Translations under genes and position numbers: made by a program
Shown: positions 23,669 to 33,494 of the stretch, in pieces
Numbering within the stretch: position 1 is the stretch's first letter
Layout of the letters: each line of letters opens with the position of its first letter
The notes under the pieces: generated by a model
Database searches by the model: none
What the model was told of the DNA's origin: nothing
What the model saw: only the letters and a program-made list of their open reading frames with translations
Source: Tricholoma matsutake
Taxonomy: Eukaryota; Basidiomycota; Agaricomycetes; Agaricales; Tricholomataceae
Length of the DNA stretch: 64,000 nt
Assembly (NCBI GenBank): GCA_026075535.2
Contig: AP026545.1
Span: 9,982,001 to 10,046,000, forward strand
Direction of reading: 5' to 3'

Positions 23669-25402
23669 ATGAACACCAAGTCGCTCGTTACTACCCCTCT
23701 GCCAAAGCTTCAGCTGTTCATCGTCATCTTCATACAGATAGCAGAACCAGTCACCTCAACTGTAGTTTATCCCTTTGTCAATAATCTTGTCCGAGCAATA
23801 GGAATCACTGGTGGCGACGAGAAGAAGACCGGTTATTATGTGGGCATCATCGTCAGTATCGGCTACTTTTCATGGTCCTTTTCCTCGCTAACGTTTATTT
23901 TAACCAGGAATCGGTCTTCTATGCAGCGGAAGCACTCACAGTTCTCCAATGGGGTCGTGCCTCCGATAGTATTGGCCGACGAACAATACTGTTAGGGGGT
24001 ATGGCTGGACTTACCGCCGCCATGCTTGGTTTTGGTCTATCGAAATCCTACTGTATGCTTATTCTAAGCCGTGGTGCACAAGGCGCTTTCAATGGGAACA
24101 TCGGAGTAACGAAAAGTGTCATTGCCGAAATTACAGATATAACTAATGCTGCCCAAGCATATTCCTTCCTACCTGTGGCGTGGTCGATCGGTTCCACACT
24201 TGGGTATTTCGATTTGCAACATCCTCAATGCGTTTTCGATAACATTTATTAGGCCTTTTATTGGTGGAGCCTTCGCAGAGCCTGCAAAACGATGGCCAAA
24301 GCTATTCAATAAACTGGATCTCTTCAAGTACAACCCTTATCTGCTTCCATGCATAGTCGCATCTATCATTCCCGTGCTTGCTTTTATCTTTGCTTTTCTG
24401 GGTCTCAAAGAGGTACGGGTCTTAAGCCTTGGTTATATCGTTCCCTCATAACTCCGCGACAGACATTACCCTCTACAGCAAGACGAGAAAGGCGGTTCGA
24501 AGTTTCTGTCCCAGGAGCGGATGAGTCGGCGTCTATCACCAGCCGCCTCCCAGTTATGTCCAGGGATTTGGACTATGGAACCATCGCCCGGGTCCAACCT
24601 AATAATTCTCCCACTGAATGCTCAAAGCCGTTAGATCCAGTTAATACAACGCCCCCACCTTCGTTCCGTGACATCTTGATCCCCCGTGTCCTTATCCCGT
24701 GTATAAACTTCTGCTTCCTCGCCTTCCTAGATCAATCTCTACTAGTCCTTCTTCCCCTTATGTACTCTACTCCACTTGCTCTCGGTGGACTAGACCTCCC
24801 ACCTTCCGCCATCGGAAACATCCTCGGCGTTTGGGGTGTCATAAACGGCATCATCCAAGTCACTTGCTTCGCTTGGGTTCGCAGATGTCTAGGCCATAGA
24901 AATTGCTATATGCTAGGTATTATATGCCTCGGTCTCTGTTTTGCCTTGTTCCCGGTTCTCGCTAAACTCACAGTATGGGATGGAGACAAAGTAGGAGGTT
25001 GGGTTATGCTTGGTATTGCATTACAGCTTGGAGCATATATGTTCTCGTACATGTCTTACGGTCAGTATTCACAACGCAATCTCCATGGTTGGCACTCACG
25101 TTGAATGACCCCCCCCCCAAATCCTCTGCTTTACAGCCTGCATGTTCATGTACATCGCCGCCGCAGCACCACGTTCCTCACGTGGTGCGACCAATGGTCT
25201 AGTGCAATTAATGATTTCCTCTGTCAGGGCTTTCGCTCCCTCAGTAGCTTCTTTGTTATTCTCTTATTCATTACAACTTTCCAGTGATGGAAGTAAGGTG
25301 GGAAAATATGTGGTGTATATATTTTTATGTACTTTTTCCGCTACCGCTTTTTGGTGGAGTTTCCGCTTACCAGTTGTATTTGAAGGAGATTGTAGCGAAT
25401 AA
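23669..25402 (+). CDS. MFS transporter, drug:proton antiporter-like
   Basis: Five exons join in frame: 23669-23851, 23908-24203, 24253-24412, 24463-25060, 25137-25402, giving 500 residues. Introns are 56, 49, 50 and 76 nt, all GT-AG. Start is the ATG of MNTKSLVTTPLP; an upstream frame has no other ATG. Multiple hydrophobic helices fit the 12-helix fold. Motif A of the family is seen as WGRASDSIGRR (76-86) after helix 2, and a hydrophilic central loop of about 80 residues (TLPSTARRER onward) separates the halves. The C-terminal half has the GATNGLVQ segment also typical of fungal DHA1 members. It probably exports a small molecule across the plasma membrane; with the divergent P450 this could be an oxidised metabolite, which is inference. 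Confidence 0.92.
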
Positions 25403-25865
25403 TCAGTCACCTTGTTTTTTAAACCAGGTTACTGCCAGTGGAACCGATAATGATAGTCTTTACATGATTTGTATATTCCACTGTGGAACCCCCCCCCCCC
25501 CCCCATGCTAGAAATTCATACCCCAATTCCCCCCTCTTATATATGTAAATTCATGCCATTATTAGTGTCTACAAGTACTGAATATAATACCTGGAAGGAA
25601 TGAATCCACAGAGGGAATAAATTTCATCCCAGAGTGGTATATCTATCAGCTGGTAATTGTATGATGCCATCATATCATTTTCATTTTTTAAAGGTACAAA
25701 CCGAAGTGGTGAAATTCATGTCAAAAATAGCACATTTCATACCCTGTCATTTTTACCATGTCGTAGGCAATTCATCCACTACAGGTGGATTTTCAATGTC
25801 CAGTAAATACTTTAAACAGTTGAATTTCCATTAACAGAGGACCAAAAGTTATTCATTATTTGATG
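25403..25865. other. MFS downstream region
   Basis: Contains an uninterrupted C run at 25489-25504 and nothing else recognisable up to the hAT at 25866. Confidence 0.5.
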
Positions 25866-27563
25866 TAGTGATGTGCAAGGCTCGGCCCAAAGCCGTCAAG
25901 CCCCGGCTGCCGAGCCCTAGAAGCCTGAGCCGAGCCGAGCCGAGCCTTGGAGCGGGCTTGGTAGGGCTCAAGGCTCGGCTCGAGGTTTCTGAAGCCTGGG
26001 CCAAGCCCTTAAGCCCTGGCTTTGTGGCTGTGAATTCACCAGTGCATAATTGTGCAGGGCTGCCAACCGTACCATATGGGATACAGTATCATCTATGGGT
26101 GTACACCCATATCACAGTGATGCAGAGGCTGTGAGGGTACAGTACTACTAAATGGCCATAATATAGTATGGGTATGTATGGCTGGTTTATGGCTGGGTCA
26201 AACAATGTGTATTGTCAAGCCTAATTACTACTACTATAGCCTAGTTACTATGACAAAAGTAAATTTAAATTATATATGATTGTAGTACATATGCATGAGC
26301 TAAGAAAAAATGCTCAGCTCACATGATACACATGTGTGGAGGCAGAAGATGAGGGAGAGGTGCCACCACCGCTGCTCCCATGCTGTGGGAGGGGTCCTCC
26401 TCAGCAGTTGGGTCCCACTCACCACTGATGATTCCTCATTGGTGGTAGCTCCCTACCTCCCGACACAGCTAGCCCCGTCCATTGCTGTTGGCACTCCTCG
26501 GCTGTTGTTGTTGTTGTTGTCCCACTCGCCTCCTCGTTATGACCATACTCTCCATGCTGTTCACTCTGTTTCAGCTCGTGCTCATCCTGTTATGTTGAAA
26601 CAAGGATAATCAATTTTTAAAATGAATACATCAAAAAAAACATATGTATGAGCTCGAGGTGCATTACCACTCGGGTCCTCCCTCCCTGTGCTCACTGTCC
26701 TCCCATTGTCATTCTGTGTCCCCACTGGTGGCCATGGGGATGAGTGAGGCAAAGTCGAGCTCACACTCTGGATGTCTGTGGCCCATTGGTGGTGATGCAG
26801 TGATGTGACTGCTAGCACCTGCAGTCCACCCCATGAGCAGTGGCTCACAGCAGTGGGAGCAGAGGTATTGGGTTAGTGTTGTAGAGCTGCAGTGTGTCGT
26901 ACTGCTCCTATGGAAGTGTTTCCTGTTTCGAGGGATATAGCATGATTAATGGGGCATAATGGTGTATTGAGAATAAATGAGTGTGTACCTTGTGGGCATC
27001 CTGCACCACAGGTCTCCTGGCACCTCCAATGCATCACCATGGGATGCATAATGTGTTCGACACACAAATCCTTTTGCAAACACTTGAAGCATTGTCATCA
27101 GAGCAATAGAATGATCTAAATGACAAAAAGGAAATAAGTCAGTATCAGGTATCTGAGGAATGATGAAAACAGAGATACATTGCATTCTTGAGAGGCTGGG
27201 AGATGATTAATCAATGATTGATGAGGCAGAACAAGGGAGTGACATGATCAAGTCATGTTGATGTGCATTGTTGATTGATGTCTGGCAACTCCCGGTCCTG
27301 CAATCAATGTTGGCGTCAGAATTGTGGTAAGTAAATTATAAGTCAGTAACGGCTTGTATAGATGACTCTTTCATTGTATTTTCATTGTATACTAACATCT
27401 ATTACACATTTCTCCAAGCCCTGGCCCAAGCCTGAGCTGAGCCAAGCTGAGCCGAGCCTGAGCCTGCTACCAAGGCCTGGCTCACAATATATGAAAGCCT
27501 GAGCCAGGTCAAGCTGAGCCCAAGCCCTGGCTTTTGAGCTGAGCCAGGCCCTGCACATCACTA
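25866..27563. mobile_element. non-autonomous hAT element, TAGTGATGTGCA termini
   Basis: Inverted termini start TAGTGATGTGCA (left 25866; right reverse complement ends 27563) and continue into subterminal arrays of GAGCC/GGCTC (25879-26010, 27415-27555), typical transposase-binding clusters. The left flank ATTTGATG (25858-25865) recurs as TTTTGATG at 27567-27574, three bases beyond the right terminus, so a slightly altered 8-bp duplication is likely. Inside are hairpin units (near 26820) but no transposase, so mobilisation would need an element elsewhere. Confidence 0.82.
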
Positions 27564-30140
27564 AAATTTTGATGTATAAAATACAAAATAAAATAAAGTT
27601 AGCTTCCACCGAGGACACCTCTCCTTGTTGCATTGTTTTGTCCCTTGTGTTGTCTGTCCCTCACCTATTTTGGCCATTCCTTTCCCTGTTGTGTACTTGC
27701 ATCAGCCTCTCCTTGGCCTGTATCTGTCGCCTCATGGCCTTCAACTTGTGTCCTTGTTCACTATAGATTAAATTATTAATTTTAAAAATAAAACAGATTG
27801 AAAAAGGAAAGAAAAAAAACCTATTCAAGGAGGCGATTACTATTCAAGGAGGCATCATCATTAGTGGCCTGGTCATGTTGCCGCTGGTGTTGTTGCTGGT
27901 GCCAGTGTCCTCTTCATCTCACATTGGTGGTGTCTGGCCTGTATTAGTCATTGTTGCCATTGTTCCATGGTGGTGTTGGGGTCATTGGTGGGTTTGTTGG
28001 TGGTGGTGCCATTGTACTCATCAATATCATAAATGTAATCTGTGAAAAAGTTGTTAGTAAAAGAAACACAAACAAAAAAACAAGGGGGCTGGGGATGTGG
28101 TGTGTCATCACAGTCTCCTCTCCCTGCGCTAACCTGCAAACCACCCTACAAGCAGATGCTCATAGGTGTGGGGTGGGCATCATGGCTTTTTTCATCTCCT
28201 CCTTGTTTCCTCACCCATGCATCCACTATAAGGGCAACCTCAGCCTCTAGCAAAGGGAAATCTGAAGTTAAAATTATACTACATATTACAGGGATTGGGG
28301 GCACACCTAGCAAAGGGAAATCTGAAGAGAAAACTCTAAGGATCCCTTTGCCAATGCCCAGTATATGTGAAGACAACAAAAATCAAATAATAACCTAAAA
28401 ATAGAAAAGGCAGAGATAGGCAGATCAAGGCCACTGAATGACATCATACCAAGGGGTAGATGTTGGAAGGGGTGCTCTGCCTCTAAATATAAAACTGTCA
28501 ACATGCACAAACATGATAGAAAGGGAAATTAGTAATAAAATCTGGAAAAAATCATAGAAAATGAAGAATAGAAGGAAATGAAGTGAGGAAAAATGTAGAA
28601 CAAACATAAAAAATAGGAGAAACACACAGGGCACCCCCCCTAGTCCCCTTACATCCACCCTGTGAGCAGGTGCTTGCAGTGGTGGTGGTGGTGGTCCCCA
28701 TCCCCTGTTGTCTCCTCCCCTGTTGTCTCCCCTCCCCATCGTCATTCCACCCACCAACCACCCCATGAGCAGCTGCTTGTGAGGCTGGAGGTGTGCAGGG
28801 CATTGTCCATAGTGGTCCGCCATCTTGGTGCTGTGCTGTCTGGGTTGAAAGGGGTTAGGGGGGTTTCAGTAATGTAGCACATGTCAAGGGTCAGGAGGTG
28901 TCTACCATGTGGGTATCCCACTCCCTGGGTCTCCGGTCACCCTCCTGTACATAAACAACACCCCTCACATCCTGTTTTGATGGGGAGGGGGTTTGCATGG
29001 GCATTGGTGGGTCTGGATTGTATTGTGTCTGTCCATCATTACCAGTAGATTAGAACCTAGAAAACAAAATGAACAAATTAGTAAGTTTATAAAAACAAGA
29101 AACAAAAAAAACTTACATAGGGCCCAAATGAGGCAATTATCATTTGGGCCCACATTGTGTCCATTCGCTTTTTTGCAGCTGTTGGTGATGGTGGTTGAGG
29201 TGGGGGTGGACTTGTTGTTGTTGTTGTAGCTGTTGTTGGGGGTTGGCAGTGGTCAGATCCCACAGTTGAATTTGAGGTTGTTGGTTGTTTGGCATGGTTG
29301 ATGATGGCTTCTGGGTAGTTGCTTGAGGGCAGGTTGGAGTGACTTGCTGCTCGTGCAATTCTTATTTGGCATGAGATGAAATTTAGCCCAATGTGGGATG
29401 AGATAGCATCTGAGGGATTTCCTGCAAAAAATATATTAAGGACATAAAAATATCAACAGTCAATTCAACCTCTAACAGCATGAACTCCACTCTATCCTGA
29501 GCTGAACAACATACCCTGCAATCCTAGACCCACTGTATGAAATTCCTATCATTGTCAAAGGTGAAAAAACATCCCATATATTTCAGCCACTCATGGTATG
29601 TAAATCCACCACACCAACTTGGCATAAAAGTAGAAATATACTGTATATGAAACTCATACCTTAGTGTTTGGAACATTGAAGCTTGAAAGTCATCCCAAAT
29701 TCATCCACCCTTAATTCAGCCATATATATTATGAAATCTGGGTTATCCCAAACTAAACAAATGAAAAACTATTTCCCCTAGGTGACTTCAACTGGGTTTT
29801 CTACACAGAACTCCCACATCTAACGTGTCCTCCTATACTACTGACCTTGTCAGTTGTTGGAGTCGACTGGAGCTTTGGGCTTACATAAGTGTTCCACCAA
29901 AAAAAAAAAACAATACGAGCAGTGGCTTTGCAGTGGCTTGTAGGCATGGGAGTGGGTCCTGGGCACTCATTGTCATTGTGGGGATGGTGATGGTGCCATT
30001 AGCACCCAATCCACTCTGCGAGGAAGGGTGTCAGCCTTACAATTGAAGTGTCACAAGACTGTCATCTACATTTTGAAAATTGTTGTCTGGCTAGTGATGG
30101 GTATGTCAGTCTTGCAATTCCAGCAGAATACAGCCTCCTA
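27564..30140. repeat. minus-strand hairpin/intron cassette array
   Basis: Several units of the hairpin repeat lie here in one orientation. A perfect 12-bp-arm hairpin is at 29120-29151 (GGGCCCAAATGA and its complement), directly followed on the minus strand by GTAAGT and an intron-like cassette 29116-29057. Partly decayed cassettes are at about 27775-27830 and 28028-28075, and short GCAAGC-type hairpins near 28135, 28655 and 28760. Element ends were not found. The 28227-28651 repeat is nested here. No gene. Confidence 0.65.
28227..28651 (+). repeat. MITE-like repeat, copy 2, with target duplication
   Basis: Similar over its length to 15752-16115 but with an extra internal segment that duplicates TAGCAAAGGGAAATCTGAAG. 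The flanks repeat CATCCAC (28220-28226 and 28652-28658), 7 or 8 bp, and rejoining them restores a hairpin-B unit (CATCCACCCTGTGAGCAGG). So it inserted into an existing hairpin array. Confidence 0.82.
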
Positions 30141-30424
30141 GTTGCCTCCTAGTACTTCGTGCGAAGTTATCAACGTACTTAGACGGTACCTTACGTTTAT
30201 GTTACTATCTGAGCCCTTCTCCCATGAAATTCCAGTGTTCAAGTTTACACGACTTCAGTCAATGACCAGGCATAGTAGCATAGGTCTACATTTTTTGGCA
30301 CTACCGACACCCAAGCCAAAATATATCAGAGATTTACCAACCCAATATCGAAAATTTTTAGTGGGGCGCAGTAATCGTAAATCACGTTCTACCGGACACA
30401 GAAGGTACCGGTTCTGAAATATAT

Positions 30425-30456
30425 CGTCTCATCCATTATATATAATGGATGAGACG
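30425..30456. terminator. 32-bp perfect palindrome downstream of the VWA gene
   Basis: The arms CGTCTCATCCATTATA and their exact complement meet without a spacer. It lies about 180 nt past the VWA stop codon and could help form the 3' end of that transcript, or extrude as a cruciform. The function is inferred from position only. Open frame 30142-30417 next to it is not recognised. Confidence 0.4.
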
Positions 30457-30634
30457 ACGGCCCGGGTCCCCTGTGCTAGGACGTCGACCATCTGCCAGGT
30501 AGACGCCTCCGTGGACAGTTACTTTTAAACAAGAATTATTTGGAGCAAGACAGATCAATTGTAGTAGTACAAGAATTCAAATGCACAGATGGATATGGAC
30601 CAAGTTACTTCGAGTAGAGCCAACAGGGGAACAC

Positions 30635-32431
30635 TCAAGGGGCATTCTGAGCACGAATGTTAGGGTGAAGACCGCCAAGAAGGATTCTCTCCAACTTGTC
30701 TGGCGAGATCGTGCCTGGACCAGCATAGGGAACAGTGTCCACCATATGCTACATTTGGATGATGGTAAGCTAACTGAGGCAACATTATACATATATGCAA
30801 TAACATACCCCAGTATCGGCTTGAAGGAGCTTGGGAAGAGACTGAGCAGCACCAGGATCGTTGCCGATCTGAACGAATTGCACACCCATAGAGTTGGGGT
30901 GGTAGCGGTTGTTCTTGATGCGCGCGGCGGCCTCGACGAGCATTTTGTTGAGTTCAAACTCTGGTGGATCGTCTGTTGCTTGTTGATCAGGGGACAAGTT
31001 GAGAAGGGAATAGAAAGGCATTTTAACGTACTCGGGGCACCGTCGGTGATGACGATGAGATCAAGAGGCTTGATCTTGCCGTATGCATCTGTGTTTTTGG
31101 CAGCCTCGAGCTTGTCGATGTGGTCGTTGAGAATTTTCTTGACCCTAGTACCCGTGGGGGTGTTACCTACGTACCAATTTCGTCAGTCTGGTGGAGTAAC
31201 AGCATCAGAGATAAGCAGTTGCCGTTCGGAGTAACTTGCGCCATCGCATTGGCAACCTTGCCCTTGTCCTATTTATTAGTAATCCATCAGTCGAAATCAC
31301 AGAGGGATTGCTATCAATAACGAACCGTGATCTCACGGAGCTCACTCCAAAGGAACTTGTTGTTGGAATTGAGGAATGAGAGATCGATACCATCGCAGTC
31401 AAAGCCAGATTCAAGGCAGTAGTTTGCGAGGCCATTGAGAGCATTGCCAGCTTCTACCCATCTGTTTTCTTGTGCCATCTGCCGGAAAATGTAGTGAATA
31501 TCTAGAAGCGGGGTGCATGACATACAGATCCAGAATCATCGAGAAGGAATGATACATCATACGCCCTTCGAGCAAGGCAGGAGTGTTAAAACAGGCCAAG
31601 AGAACAAATCATAAAGACGTACTTCATGTAGTTCTCCAACTTCGATGGACGAGGTAAATCAAGAACTGGATTGTACCCCGGGAGAGTATCCTTGGGAGGA
31701 GGAGGAGGAATCTTGTTCGGGTTGGTCTTGACAAGGTGAATGGTAATAACGCTGAAGCGAGATTAGTGAATGATGAGGATAGAGACGGGGAAGAACTAAC
31801 GCATCATCAAACTGACCACTTCCAGCAACTTGTTGGCTATCAGGGGTATCCTCTACGAACACCTAGTACAACTCGAAAAGATAAGTTATGGCCGTACAGG
31901 GGGTTGTAACACGTACAAAGAAAGTGACATAGTCCGGAATTTCGTCGGAGGCGTTCTCAGCTTTCGCTGACTGGTAAACCCATCAGACGTGATATACACG
32001 GCGGTGAACGACCGACCTCTTGAACATCCAACTTGGAGGAGAGATACGCCTTATCAGTCAACTTCTTCGGAGTCACGACAGCGTTAGTGTCAGCAAAGGT
32101 GCAAGATACATCGAGTGTAACGGGGTCCGGGCGAGGTGCAATCGGGAATGTCTTGGAGGTCCCCGGGTTCAGGCGCATAGACCCAGGTACCGTACCAAAT
32201 TTGTTGTAGAAGTGCCCAAACCGTGCGCCTAGGACGTTAGTTTCGATAGTGATCAATCGATTGTAATTCTTTCGAGAAATCTGCACATCAACCAAAGGTC
32301 AACAAAAACCATGGTACATGTTCTGACCCATGTTGAAGGATACGCACAGCGGAAATACTGATAAACCAATCGGGAGGGACATTAAAATGAACTGTTGCGC
32401 CGACAGGTGCTGTAAAGTTAGGACGCGACAT
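30635..32431 (-). CDS. von Willebrand factor A domain protein with DyP-shared N-terminal module
   Basis: Eleven exons join in frame (32431-32348, 32280-32017, 31970-31917, 31862-31801, 31751-31623, 31565-31526, 31478-31326, 31268-31223, 31166-31032, 30978-30809, 30748-30635), giving 416 residues. Introns are 46-67 nt; the one after 31223 starts with GC instead of GT. Residues about 200-400 are a VWA domain: metal-site motif DDSGSM (207-212), the threonine in NTPTGTR (279-285) and IVITDGAP with Asp319. VWA domains bind protein ligands through the metal site; no signal peptide or membrane segment is seen, so it is probably intracellular. Residues 1 to about 158 form a module homologous to the N-terminus of the divergent DyP gene, with matching exon structure. 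The acceptor of exon 10 is the least certain join. Confidence 0.87.
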
Positions 32432-33494
32432 ATTGCTTCACACACTTGCGGATCGATAGACAACTTGGATAGATATATGAACTCTGGCAGATTTATCAGG
32501 GGTAAAGTTGGCCGAATCAAGGAGCTGCTAATTTCCGAACGAAAGGAGAAGTCAGGAGCTTGACTCATTCTCCACTCGAGATGTAAGGACCTAAAAAGGG
32601 CGATACGTATACTCTTGCTCAGGCATTTACTTATCCTTTCGAGAGTAGTACAAGCGTTTGCGTAATGTTAATTGTTACAAGTTCCGTTGAAAGGATGAAT
32701 GAAGGATGTAAAGGATAGTCAGAAGGCCGCCGCAAGCTAGCCAAGTCTTCTCGATGTTTGAGCCGTAAATAGTCTCGATTCCAGAGGTCCGCGGAAGGAT
32801 CCGAGTGGACTCAAATCGGAGTGCGAAAAAGATAAAAATGAAAAATGATGAACATGCTGCAAATGTTTTTCGCACTCGGCTCGGATCCCCCCGCTGGTGA
32901 ACGTCTGGGATCGAGACTAGTTTGAGAAATCTCAATGGAACCAAGCGCACGCACATTGGACCGTTGTCATTGTCACCCTCACACCTCAGTGATTATCCCA
33001 CTCACTGAGGTGTAAGTGCTACGTTACTCTCCCTTTATATTACTTACTTACATTCATGTTAGTCTTATCATATCAGGTATATAACAAGCAATACACAGTG
33101 ATTATCCCACTCACTGAGGTTCTTATCATATCAGCTCGTTGCTCTTCGGTTACACCCTTCTACACATCTCACATGCTTAATTATCTTTTTCCGCGACAAC
33201 CCCGGACAGGCCGGACGTGCCGACTTCTCAACTTCTCCCGCTGACCTGACAGCTTCTATTCCATGCCGATGGGATCGAATAAGACTGATCGAGTCTCCCC
33301 TCGTAATGTACCACGCGTTTAGAATTAACGCGAAAGGAAGAATTATCGAGACTTCGGGACTTCGACTCGGAGAGTCGACGAAATCTCAACTACTGCGATT
33401 GAATCCCGGATTCCAAGGAATCAGGATACGCGATCTAACCTCGCTATGCTTTCCAATATATAACAAGTCGAAAGGCTGAAAAGGTTGCATCTCA
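32432..33494. promoter_or_regulatory. divergent VWA/DyP intergenic region with repeats
   Basis: The 1.06-kb region between divergent starts holds: an imperfect inverted repeat with GGATCCGAG and GAGTGCGAAAAA (about 32798-32835 against 32864-32888); an 11-bp perfect inverted repeat ACACCTCAGTG (32981-32991 with 33003-33013); a 25-bp exact direct repeat (32987-33011 and 33096-33120, starting CAGTGATTATCCCACTCACT); and the repeat 33176-33303, which matches 23381-23502 before the MFS gene. The last lies 192 bp before the DyP ATG. Regulatory use is inferred. Confidence 0.6.
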
